A DNA stretch of 64,000 nt. Origin: Microstegium vimineum. Taxonomy: Eukaryota; Streptophyta; Magnoliopsida; Poales; Poaceae. How positions within the stretch are numbered: position 1 is the first letter of the stretch; every line of letters starts with the position of its first letter. Below the pieces are notes generated by a model. That model ran no database searches, was not told the DNA's origin, and saw only the letters and a list, made by a program, of their open reading frames with translations. The stretch is from NCBI GenBank assembly GCA_022036555.1, contig CM039120.1:33753716-33817715 (forward strand), read 5' to 3'. The position numbers and the translations under genes are program-made. Positions 11,157 to 20,801 of the stretch are shown one piece after another.

Positions 11157-12966
11157 ATCACTAGTCCACAAATAAGATAGACACTTAGGTTTATTTTCCA
11201 ATTATTTTGTTCATTTCCCTTTCATCAATGTAACGTGTGCCTACAAGAATTTGAATTGAATGAAAAATATTTGGTTCTGCTGGTATTTTTGCCCAGCAGA
11301 ACCCCTGCATTTGATGTCTTCTTTGTCACTGAATTCAGCACATTCCAAAACAAGTATGGGGGAGGTCGGTCGACACTCCAACTTGTCAAAACACCAAAAG
11401 GATCACTGAATCATGCTGAGCATATCCATGACACGTACCAGAAAAAAATTGGACCAAAACGACCACTTTTGTAGTTCGGCCGAACCACGTTGGAGGCCAA
11501 AATTCAGAGAGTTCAGAGTACATCAACATTCAGAAGTAAGGGATCCAAATGCAGAGTTCGAAGTGGCCAAACGGCTCCAAAGACGTTCGGCCGAACGTGC
11601 TTCTAGGGCCTAGACCCACCAGCCAGCATCCTTTGAATTTCAAACGTCAAATCTGACTGGTTTGCCACGTCTCTCCCCTTTTCTCTATACTTTTTCATTT
11701 GTTTATTCACTTTCCCTTCAAAAATAAAAATGAAATAAAAATAATTTCTTCATGAAACTTATCAGTTAGTTTAAATTCCTTTTAATATTGAATAAAACAA
11801 GAAGATCGCATCCAAAAATTAAAATTTTGAAAAAGTGACATGATCTATGACATTTTAAAGGGCTAAAGCGTCATAAAGACAAATTCTTGCTTTTTGCTTA
11901 CACTAGTGGGAAGAATACTTTGATAGGAAGATCATATGGACTAAGTTGTTGATTAATGTGATATAGTCTCGGCTCATGATTCATACCCTTTCTATTTAAA
12001 GTTCTTGGAGATTAATTTTTTGAAAATGTCATAAAACCATAATGTTACTACTCCTCTATAGTGAGAAAATCCTACCAAAGCCATAAATATTTATGCAAGT
12101 TCAAGACCTTCCTCAAATGCTTCCTGTATTTGCTTTGAGTTTTGTCAAACCATGTGACCCTTGTTGAGAATTATGTCATAGTTCAAAGATCAAGATCACA
12201 TGCATGCCACATATTTCTACTACTTCTACACTGGAAGTACGGAAAACTTGCCTTTTATTTACATGATCCATGATCATCCAATAAATACTCTTGAAATAAA
12301 TGTTATGATCTCTCCCTATATTCTTCCAAAAAGAGATATGGTTATCATAAATGAAAAAATGATGATGAGCAAAGCTCTTCAATTCTAAAAAAAATCTTAT
12401 CATGATAGCCATGTCTCAAGTAATCTTAAAGTTAGAGAGACCATATACATAGCTAAGGAGTACATGTTGGACCAATACCTTTGTTCACACACATGTACAT
12501 CTTGATCTAGGATTATTACATTCTTCTCCTTGGATCCTTGTTTTGACTTTACAATATGAGTAATGCAAGTTTGCTACTTTGATCATCCCTACCTAAGCTC
12601 CAGATAAGCCTTTAGGAGTAGGGAGATACAAAAGAAGGCAACCTCTTTATGCCTTGGTAAGGAATCATACACCTTGAGTGACTTAGAGTGCTATAAGAGG
12701 AGTAAGATGACTTATGAGATTTCTTTTGAAAAAATTATCAAAAACTCCAAGTGCTAAAATATGATTTGGGAAGATGACTTTGCCTCGAAGATCTGTTCCA
12801 TTTCTCAACTTCTCAAGGATATATGTTAGCCAATATCACATATCCCATTAGTATGGCAAAATATCTTGAATGAATCTATATGCTTGCTTTATACTTTGAA
12901 TAACATGATCTTGTTATCTTTTAACCTTTACTCGAGGACGAGCAAAGAGTTACGTATGGGGGATCT
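11157..12966 (+). other. Long 3' UTR of gypsy A ending in the polypurine tract
   Basis: These 1.8 kb are AT-rich and have no credible ORF. Several blocks match the 3' UTR of gypsy E on the minus strand, for example ATCAAGATCACATGCATGCCACAT near 12190 (there 59860-59890), CTACACTGGAAGTACG near 12226, and AAAAGAAGGCAA near 12630. Near 12940 the phrase CTCGAGGACGAGCAAAG occurs just before the polypurine tract ATGGGGGATCT (12956-12966). Its counterpart also precedes the LTR of gypsy E. Two TTCGGCCGAA palindromes lie at 11475 and 11586. Confidence 0.75.
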
Positions 12967-14076
12967 TGTTGACGGTAATTAAGAGCTATTTTATCACCAT
13001 CAAAATACCGTCAACATCCTCATTCTCAAAGGAAAACAAGCATAACCTGAACATATTGTTTCAAATAACTGGTTCCACATGCCCCTTGACTATTTGATGC
13101 AGATAATGACAAATGGGGTCTTTTGGGAGCCAGTGGGCCCACTTAGGGGGTTGGCCGACCACCCTATGGACCCACTTCGCATCCTTAGCCCCCATGATCC
13201 ATGTAACACCCTCAAGAATACTCCCTAACCCTTGGATCCAAGTATAGTCACCTCTCAATGGTCCAGATTCAAAGCACAAGGATCCATGGGCCCACATCAA
13301 GAAGATTAACGTGACAACTCAACTCAAAACTAGCATCCAAGGCAGATGACAAGTGACAAGTGGGACCAGTGTCCAGGAGGCAGAGGTGGCCCACAGGCCC
13401 CATATGGGGTTCGGCCGACCTCAAGGTGGGCCCCACCTGGCCACCACTTGGTCCCTGACCAGTGGGCCACCATCTAGAAGGAGCAGAGGGCCCACATGGA
13501 AGCAAGGTGGTTCGGCCAAACCACCATATGGCGGTTTCACCTCCCCAACCGACTTACCCACTCCCCACATGATTGAAATCAACACCCTTGATCCTTAGGC
13601 GGTTCTGAAGTCGGTTGGATCCAACGGTGCTTGATGAAGGTGACGCAGATTACTGACATGACATCGGAGTAGCCCCTACTGCACCTCTAGCTATAAATAG
13701 ACCCCTAGAGCTCCCTATTCATTTCATGCCTCATTGGAGAAACTACTCTCTAGCCTCTTAGCAGAGCTCTTCAGTAGTGTTATGCTAGTTGGAGGAGAGT
13801 GAGGAGCCTTCTAGAGAAAGCCCCGGGTCTGTCGGGAATCTTCTCCGAAGTTCTTCCTCAGCGGATGCGAGTCTCTTGTAAGTTTAGCACTTGTAAGTGA
13901 CTTCTTCTGAGTTCTTTATAGTATTTAGTGTTCTAAATCTGGTTTAGCTGTTATACAACTTTTCGATCATCGCTTTGCTCTTAGTAAAGTGCTTTAATCT
14001 TAGGCCAAGGTTAAAGTAGTAAGATTAGTGTAGACGTGGTGTCTAAGCTTAATCTTGCCTTTGTAAACCGCTTATC
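12967..14076 (+). repeat. Right LTR of gypsy A, first part
   Basis: It starts TGTTGACGGTAATTAAGAG directly after the polypurine tract and follows the left LTR to CTTATC at 14076, where the CACTA transposon starts. The TATA box is at 13692-13699. Confidence 0.95.
13692..13699 (+). promoter_or_regulatory. TATA box of the gypsy A right LTR
   Basis: TATAAATA in the same context as in the left LTR (6585). Confidence 0.5.
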
Positions 14077-14097
14077 CACTACAAGAAATCTGGGCTT

Positions 14098-14290
14098 CTA
14101 TGACGATTGCCAGATGACAGATCACCTATCTGTCATAAAGAGAGGTTGTTTATGACAACTGTTTATAGAATGACGGCTATCTATGACCGAACTGTGTTTT
14201 TGTCATAAACATTGTCACAATATACTTTGGATGGGCTCTGTGATGATAGATCTATGACGGTAATTGATTGTCATAACTATGTATCTTTTC
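14098..14290. repeat. Left subterminal repeat region of the CACTA element
   Basis: Words of the type TATGACA and TGTCATA recur in direct and inverted orientation within 190 bases of the terminus. The mirror region lies at 18200-18350. In En/Spm such arrays bind the transposon-encoded protein. That role is inferred here. Confidence 0.6.
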
Positions 14291-14919
14291 TTTGAGTGTT
14301 CTTCTAGTGTCACTCATTGGTTCAATCTCAACTTTTAGTGGAACATCTAGAAATTTTGATAGAACAAACAAGAACATCCACATTTCCTTTATTATATGAC
14401 TAATTGAGTCATGGTTCTATTTGTAAAGGAAGTATAGTCCCACTTTATTAATATCTCCTAAAAACTTATGGAATGCTTATAGACCCAAACTATGTTGTTA
14501 TGTCAATTAAATTTTCTTTACCAAATTTAGTTAATGTTATAATTATTTATTAAATTATCATAGATTAAATAATAATATCTAAAAGTGGTCACAAAAATTA
14601 CAAACTTGCATTACAATATGAATTTGGTGTATAATCATCCGATAAAAATTTCAAATGATTTCAAGAAATCAATATTTTCATTATTCACAAATGCACACAC
14701 CTCTCACATAGTTGCGTGACTAGAGCTTGGTAAGTTATACAAATTTGTTCAAATAAACTCATATAGAAAAATCACCAAAATAAATTTTGTTGAGATGAAC
14801 TTGGATGTAGAATTGACCAAAAGTAGAGTTATGAGGTATACAACTTTATAGTGGTTAACTCTTTAATTTCAAATAATTTATTGCCCCATAAAGTTTATAT
14901 TAATATTCTTATATATTGG
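14291..14919. other. AT-rich CACTA interior without gene
   Basis: I see no ORF, repeat array or motif that I can support. At 14911-14919 lies the left copy of the Pack-MULE target duplication, ATATATTGG. Confidence 0.5.
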
Positions 14920-15811
14920 GCGAGCGTATGCTATGCAAACTATGCAACACGATTCTAATCTAATGGTTTCAGATGGAGGTGGGACATTTTTTCACTCAAA
15001 TCCTCCCACCAAAAACTTCCTAATCACTTAAACCCAGCCTGCCCAACTCGGTTACGTCGATCTCCCCTCGCGTCGCCGTTATGTCGATCTTGTCCGCGAC
15101 TCTTTTTCTTCCGTGGACTTCCGATCCCTTGCCAGCCACTATTGACAATGGCGGAGCCCAAATCGTCTAAGAGCAAGTCGAGGTCCAAGTCCAAGAGCAG
15201 CCACGATGGTGCCGGGGGAGCGACGAAGTCGTCCAAGAAGTCCAAGGCCAGCGCTGCCGCGGCTGCCGCGCCGGCGACACTGGACGCGCACTTCGCGGCG
15301 TGCGGGAACGTGAAGGGCCTCCGCTTCGGCGCGCAGCTTGTGACGCGGGCGCTGACCATGCGCCGCGTCGCTGGAGCTCCTACACCTCCTCCGCGCCACG
15401 CCTTCCCCTTCCCTTCCTCCCCATCCCCCACCTCAGGCGGCGACGCGCTGCTATCGTTCGCGCCGACGACGACAACCTACATCCCGACCAACTTCGCAAT
15501 CCTGGCGCACCACGCGTGGCACACGCTCACGCTAGGCCTGGGAACCAAGAACTCCAAGGCCGCCGTGTTCGCTAAGGGAAGTCCACGGAAAAAAAGAGTC
15601 GCGGACGAGATCGACGTAACGGCGGCGCGAGGGGAGATCGACGTAACGGAGTTGGGCAGGCTGGGTTTAAGTGATTAGGAAGTTTTTGGTGGGAGGGTTT
15701 AAGTGAAAAAATGTCCCATCTCCATCTGAAACCAGTAGATTAGAATCGTGCACACTGAATTACAATTTGCGTAGTTTGCATAGCTAGTAGGTTTGCATAG
15801 CATACGCTCCC
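14920..15811. mobile_element. Pack-MULE with about 200-bp terminal inverted repeats
   Basis: The left arm (14920-15122) and right arm (15577-15811) are long inverted repeats. GCGAGCGTATGCTATGC opens the left arm and the reverse complement of the right end opens GGGAGCGTATGCTATGC. The inner ends both carry TCCGTGGACTTCC. The flanks are ATATATTGG (14911-14919) and ATAATTGG (15812-15819), a 9-bp target duplication with one base lost. The right arm has some extra bases near its outer end. Between the arms lies GC-rich coding DNA and no transposase. Long inverted repeats, 9-bp duplication and a captured gene fragment define a Pack-MULE (Mutator superfamily). It sits inside the CACTA element. Confidence 0.85.
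15148..15678 (+). CDS. Captured gene fragment inside the Pack-MULE, fused to its right TIR
   Basis: An open frame of 176 codons starts at ATG 15148, just inside the left inverted repeat. The N-terminus is Lys/Ser-rich (SSKSKSRSKSKSSHDG), followed by an alanine run. Then comes a globular-looking part with HFAACGNVKGLRFGAQLVTR, a proline-rich break, and TYIPTNFAILAHHAWHTLTL. The last 33 codons (from about 15577) are read from the right inverted repeat (SPRKKRVADEIDV). GC content is far above that of the surrounding CACTA DNA, as expected for a grass gene fragment. I do not recognise the parent gene. The fragment looks like the first exon of a larger protein. Whether the chimera is expressed is unknown. 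Confidence 0.6.
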   Translation: MAEPKSSKSKSRSKSKSSHDGAGGATKSSKKSKASAAAAAAPATLDAHFAACGNVKGLRFGAQLVTRALTMRRVAGAPTPPPRHAFPFPSSPSPTSGGDALLSFAPTTTTYIPTNFAILAHHAWHTLTLGLGTKNSKAAVFAKGSPRKKRVADEIDVTAARGEIDVTELGRLGLSD

Positions 15812-15904
15812 ATAATTGGTACTCAAATTTTCGAATTGAGCTGGATAACCACGACTAGTCCAACGTGAACTGTCGGGGCCTACTATTGATATTTGGTCGT
15901 AACC

Positions 15905-16049
15905 TGGGCCTGGATGGCAAAATTGCTGTTTAGGCCACTTTTCCCCGTCGGCCCATCTTAGGCCACGACTCTGCCTGGCCGTCGATTCAGATCCGACGGG
16001 CACTATCGTTTCACAGCCAAATAAAACCAGCAGCTTCTTGAAACCCTAA
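15905..16049 (+). promoter_or_regulatory. Promoter-like segment with two site II motifs and a telo-box
   Basis: TGGGCC at 15905-15910 and GGCCCA at 15950-15955 are site II elements (TCP-factor sites). AAACCCTAA at 16041-16049 is a telo-box. This trio is typical of plant housekeeping and ribosomal-protein promoters. GC-rich DNA follows to about 16350. It could be a promoter and 5' UTR picked up by the CACTA element. Function is inferred from motifs only. Confidence 0.4.
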
Positions 16050-16285
16050 TCATTCTTCCTCTCCCCTCCGCTGTTCCTGCTCACGACGGCACTGATGAAG
16101 CGTGCACGATGGAGGGTGGCGTTGTCGCAGGGTCCTTCACCGGCCCTCGCGCGTGAGCGCACGCGGCCCCATCGAACAATCCAGCGGCAGCGCGAGGAAT
16201 AGAGCCGGAGATGCATGCACACAGAGGAAGGTACGCGGCGGCATGGCACCATTATTTGTCGGCACTGAGCTCGCGCAAGGCACAA

Positions 16286-16343
16286 GAGCTGAGAGCGGTT
16301 TTTCGGCGTCTGACGAGCTGAGAGCGGTTTGTCGGCGTCTGAC
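16286..16343 (+). repeat. 29-bp tandem duplication in the CACTA interior
   Basis: Two adjacent 29-base units (16286-16314 and 16315-16343) begin GAGCTGAGAGCGG and end GGCGTCTGAC. They differ by one T/G change. Confidence 0.85.
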
Positions 16344-18278
16344 GATAGGTGAAACTAACTTATCTTATTTAGGGTTGGAGATTTGGAACTGAACTTGGTA
16401 TATCGGTTAGGGATTTAAAACTAAATTTGGGGATTTCGGCAATGTGTGCAGTGTCAGTCGGCTGCTGCGTCTGAGGAGATTTCCTAGGGGTGCCCTCTTC
16501 AAGCTCTTGCGTGCGGAGACTTCCCCTTGCAGCTGTGGCATGCGGGGCGTGCCACTTTTTTCTGGCTACAGCATGCGTCCACAGAGCAACTGTGGTAAGC
16601 TCTTTGTATTCTTTCTTGGCTTTTAATTTGGATGCATATGATAGATCCATGCCTGGTCTAATATATCTTTACTTGCACACGTTGTATTGGTACCTTTATC
16701 TACCAACTGGTTTAAAATTACTGCCTTATTCAGTTTTGGAAGGAGTAATTTTAACATTTTTTGGGACTCTTTAGATTATAAACTATCAGTTTAGTGTTAT
16801 AACTGAAATTCCTTGCACACGATGTCCTCCTGTTAAATATGTACAGAAAAACCTGTTAAATATGTACCGAAAAAACTATTAAATTGGCATTTGCTGGGCA
16901 CTAGCTCCCTCTCTATAACAGCAAGCTAATAATATCTGGTTAATTAGTTGCAACACTGTAGTTAGCTTTCGGAGGTGAATAAATTTGGTTTATCAGATTA
17001 TCCAATGTATTCAGTAATGTACACGTGGTACATGACCATTAGTTGTAGAAGTTTGTTGTTTGGATAGCACGTCAAACCTACAGCAGGTTTTTTTTTTTTT
17101 CTAAGAAACTAAACTTTGTGCCGAGATATGCATTTTTCACATACTGAAATTTACATGAACGTTTATTTTTATCCTTGAAATTAGATGCTCTGTTACAATT
17201 TGGTTGCTTCTCACGTTCTCCTTTTGGACAACATTTTATACTTGTATGCATGCATAGAGTAGAACATTTAATTAATGTTTCATTTCTCTACCTTTTTATC
17301 TGCTAGCCAATAGCAGTGAACCCATGTCTGATGCTGTAACAAACCTTGCAATTTGGTGTCAACAGCAGTTAATATTTGTTGGGGCTGTGGACGTTTGTGG
17401 TTGTTTTGGAAGGTGCTGCTAGCCTGCTATGAAAGGTTTGCATCTCAGATCCTTCCCTTGTCATTACTGTTTAATTCTAAATCTCAAAGGTAGCTCAAAC
17501 GGTAACTCTGAAGGTTGTTCCTCTTCTATCAATATTTGACTCCTCTTGGGTTAGAGTTGGTGTTCGGTGTTCCTCATATGTTCAGTCAGCACTTCAGAAG
17601 ACACTCAAGGATTATAGCTGGATTACCTTAATATCTACCTTGTAAGTCAACCAATGAGTTATTGTTTCAACTTTCTTACTGTTATGCAAATATGCAAGAC
17701 CAGCTGATACTTTTAATAGTTTCATGGCATGTAAATAATTTATAAATTCTATTGTTGTCTTTTCATGGTTATTGATCCAATTTTTTGGTTCTTATTTCCT
17801 TGTCATCATCAGTTGGAACATGGCTGCTGGTACTACAATTGACTCGAACTTGCTGCTGGCTGCTAGTGTGTGGAACTTGTATTAAAATCATTTTGTATTC
17901 ATGTTTTTTCTTATGCTTTTGTATGAAAACAGGCCGGACCAATGCATTTCTTGTATGATGCATGGCTGGAACTTGTATTTGTATGAGCTGGTTATTATAA
18001 ATATGCAATTACTTATGTGATTTGTAATTTGGGATTATTGTTTTAATTGGGCTGGCCTACAATATAGGCCTAGATTGTAATGTTAATGATAGGTCACAAT
18101 GAAAAAAAATGCCAATTTGTAGCTGGACAAAAAATATTTTGGCCAATTGGATTGATTCTAAATGAAAAAAGGCATACATGTGGCACTATTCTATTCAATA
18201 TGTTATGACGAGTTTACTCTTGTCATTGTATCAATGACAACTATGACGACAGCCAGTTCATCACTACAGACAGTCAAT
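16344..18278. other. CACTA interior, no supported gene
   Basis: Mostly AT-rich. Small ORFs are not supported by composition or recognisable motifs. A T-run lies at about 17086-17100. Around 17800-18000 related words (GGCTGGAACTTGTATT type) occur more than once, suggesting small local duplications. Pieces of captured introns or exons are possible but cannot be proven from the sequence. Confidence 0.4.
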
Positions 18279-18340
18279 GACAGGAAATAGGCTTTAATCG
18301 TCATATTTTGACAGGAAATAGGCTTTAATCGTCATATTTT
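18279..18340 (+). repeat. 31-bp perfect tandem duplication near the CACTA right end
   Basis: Two identical 31-base units beginning GACAGGAAATAGGC and ending CGTCATATTTT stand side by side, directly inside the right terminal repeat. They double a transposase-type TCATA word. Confidence 0.95.
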
Positions 18341-18372
18341 GATTGTCACAGAAGCCCAGATTTCTTGTAGTG

Positions 18373-18756
18373 ATCGCATGGATTGTTTGTGGATGCTAGT
18401 AGAAAGTGATAGCTCTATTTAGTTTTTGTATTCCACCACGTGTGTAAGATAAGTTCTTAAAAGGTAAGACTTCAATACAACTTGATGGCGCGGTCCGGTT
18501 AGAGTTTTGCTCTTTTTCTGATCTATCTCGTCGTCTCCAGCAAAAGAAGGACCGATAAGGCTAGTATAACCAGTTATCTCTTGTTAGACATCTGTGCTAT
18601 CTTGAACCTCTCAACTCAGTTATTATCTTTAATCCTAGTTAGATCACTATCGTTCCATGTGGAAAATACGATATCTGGAACACTCCCGGTCAAGTGCTAC
18701 ATCGGTATCATCTGTGCGCTTGCGGATCTATCCAATAGTCATCAGAAATACCAACA
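18373..18756 (+). repeat. Right LTR of gypsy A, second part
   Basis: After the duplicated ATC the LTR text continues with GCATGGATTGTTTGTGG and ends GAAATACCAACA at 18756, followed by the element target duplication TACAT. Confidence 0.95.
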
Positions 18757-18808
18757 TACATCATGAGTGTACTTCTCTTGAGACACGAAGGTGCCATCCC
18801 TCAATTGC
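18757..18808 (-). pseudogene. Copia RT fragment, the other half of the 5076-5861 remnant
   Basis: On the minus strand it encodes QLRDGTFVSQEKYTHD, the RT segment that precedes the text at 5861 in copia elements. The TACAT duplication shows that gypsy A split this gene. At 18809 the fragment is cut again, by the LTR of the first SIRE-like unit. Confidence 0.8.
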
Positions 18809-20801
18809 TGAAGGACCGAGAACGGCGACCAGAGGGGGGTGGGGTGAATGAGAGCCAAATAAAAATTCCTTTCGGAAGATCTTGACCCTTGTCCCAAGCA
18901 CGACCTAAAGCATGAACTAGGCTCACGACCCACAAGAGGGTGGATGTTCTAGGAGATGTCTTAGGAACACAGCGGAGCTAGCCACGAACCCATAGAAACA
19001 AACTGTGAAAAGAACGGAAGCAAAACAGCAGCACCAGAGGCTCCGGACCAGTTGGGACAGAGCCACCGGACTATGGTGAGTAGTCCGGAGCTATGGTCCG
19101 ACGCTGGCCAAGGCCAAGACAGAGAAGTGCAGAGAGCACCCGACCTCCGGACTACCTGCTCCGGACTAGTCCGGTGGTACTGGAGACTGGTCCGGTGCTC
19201 ACTCGGAGAACAGTCCAGCAAGCTCCCTACCTCCGGACCAGACCACTGGACTACCCCGTCGGACCAAGGAGAGTGGTTCGACGCGTGGTAGCGTTTCTCA
19301 GCAGAGCCACCGGACCACTCGTCAAAGGTCCGGTGCTCAAAAACCGGGAGGTCCGGAGGGTGGTCCGACGCCTCTTGCTGCTTAACACGGGAAAGGTCAA
19401 GACCACTGGACCACTTGCTATGGTCCGGAGCTTAGGGCAAAGTGGTCCGACGCTCACAGGAGAAAAACTGTTCCTCGCGAAAATCGTTTCCACTCCGTCG
19501 AATCTTCTCAAAACTCAACCAAAAGATCACCAACTGCAACCAAACTTTGTAGGCATGATTCTAGTGCAGCTTGGGAGCTATCCCGAAGAAATCATCGCTC
19601 AATTTGGAGAGGATAATAAACGAGAACACTTGGATTTGGGGGGAGGAGGAAAACGAAGAACACCACAAAGAAATCGCCCGATCTACGCAGTCGTGAGGTT
19701 TGAGGAGAATTCCTTCGGTGCAAAGAAGCTCCTCATGATTACGCACAACTTGGTTCAAACGGATTTGCAAGAGCTACTCCCCACAAAGAGAAATCATCTC
19801 GGGAAAAAAGAAAGCAAAAGCAAAACGGGAAGAACACAAGAAAAACGGGGACACGATCAACAAATCGAAGCCACCATGGCTTACGGAGGTTATAGCCTCC
19901 GATTCCTCGCAACAATCACAAATTCTTACACCGGTGACACGGTGGATCTCCAGCAAGAAGAAGCTAGGGAAGGGAAAACCTAGGAATAGGTGGGAGAGAG
20001 AGTAATGCAAGAGATGAGGATGATGATACCCCTTCATCCTCTATTTAACGAGGCTTTGGCTATTTCCCAAAGACCCTCTAGATACAAGACCGAATTACCT
20101 AGCCCTAAGACATTGTAATCCAAGTCGGTAACTCTCAGCCACTCGTTTGAATGGACAACCCCTCTTCCTGCCGGGAGTTGCCATCGCCTCGACGCAACCT
20201 CCAGGATTCCGCCACGTGCCATCCCCGCTTCCTCGGAAGCTCCGCCTAGGTTTTGAGGCCCAAACCCAGGAAACCCGCCACCAGTAGCTTTGGGTTCAAC
20301 TACCGAACCCCGAGTTTTGAGGCCCAAACTCGGAAACCCTCCTCAGAAGGTTTTGAGGCCCAAACCACCAAACCGCTCAACTCAAGCCACCTTGTCCTCA
20401 CCCGGTCGAACTCCGAGTCCCCTAAGCCTCCGCTCGACTCGTGTGTCCACCGTATTGACTCGGTCGACTCGGTCTACCTCCATGTCTTCTCGCACTCGCC
20501 GGTGCCAAGTACTAGCCACCACAGCTACTCCTCCGGCGCCCATGGTCCCTCAGTCCGAGCCTTGCTTCTGCCCTTCACCGCTCTCAGTCCATCGGCACAA
20601 CAAGCCTCTACTCGACCTTCTCCACGCCATTGACCACTGTCACTAGGCATAGCACCTGCACACCACAAGCCGATAGACATGCACATACTTGCTTTCGCAA
20701 GGGGTTAGGGTAAGCCACTCAAACTGAAACACTCACGTGTTGGACGATCACTCATCATAAAGCTGAACATACATGGGTACTTATCCACCATGTGTTCGCA
20801 A
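18809..20801 (-). repeat. Outer 3' LTR of unit 1 (CCGGAC-rich type)
   Basis: It starts TGAAGGACCGAGAACGGC and ends GTGTTCGCA. Next to its right end is the minus-strand polypurine tract (ATCTCCCCCTTGATG). The first 800 bases are crowded with TCCGGA, CCGGAC and GTCCGAC words, as in maize Opie/Ji LTRs. Toward the right are three copies of TTTTGAGGCCCAAAC (20251, 20315, 20351). ORFs running through it on the plus strand are not conserved in the sister LTR and are not genes. Confidence 0.92.

Larger units (their letters stand above)
14077..18372. mobile_element. Non-autonomous CACTA (En/Spm-type) DNA transposon
   Basis: The left end reads CACTACAAGAAATCTGGG and the right end is its inverted copy, ending CAGATTTCTTGTAGTG at 18372. 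The flanking 3 bases are ATC on both sides (14074-14076 and 18373-18375), the hallmark 3-bp duplication. Removing the element restores the LTR text CTTATCGCATGG seen in the left LTR of gypsy A at 6970. Subterminal regions carry many TATGAC/GTCATA words in both orientations (14098-14280 and 18200-18350), as expected for CACTA transposase binding regions. No transposase-like ORF is present in 4.3 kb, so it depends on another copy. It contains a Pack-MULE and a promoter-like segment. Confidence 0.95.
5862..18756 (+). mobile_element. Ty3/gypsy element A, complete ends, internally deleted, host of a CACTA transposon
   Basis: The left LTR is 5862-7385. The right LTR starts at 12967 and, after the CACTA insertion (14077-18372), resumes at 18373 and ends CCAACA at 18756. 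The 5 bases before (TACAT, 5857-5861) and after (TACAT, 18757-18761) are identical, a perfect target duplication. A tRNA-Asp-type primer site follows the left LTR, and a purine tract with ATGGGGGATCT precedes the right LTR. Coding order is gag fused to RT/RNase H, integrase, then a third ORF. Protease and most of RT are missing, so it cannot move alone. The insertion split an older copia element. Confidence 0.95.

Noticed and set aside
15148..15678. Captured frame as a normal host gene
   Set aside because: It lies wholly between Mutator-type inverted repeats and its C-terminus is read from the repeat itself.
17086..17100. T-run as a possible pol III terminator or SINE tail
   Set aside because: No A/B box or tRNA-like head lies upstream, and no target duplication is visible around it.
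18279..18340. Repeat with regular units, considered as a CRISPR-like array
   Set aside because: There are only two units, directly adjacent and without spacers, inside a eukaryotic CACTA end. It is a simple tandem duplication.
19093..19983. A 296-codon plus-strand frame in the copia LTR at 18809
   Set aside because: The sister LTR at 38110 interrupts the same frame and the composition is that of repeated CCGGAC words. It is a by-product of GC-rich repeats.
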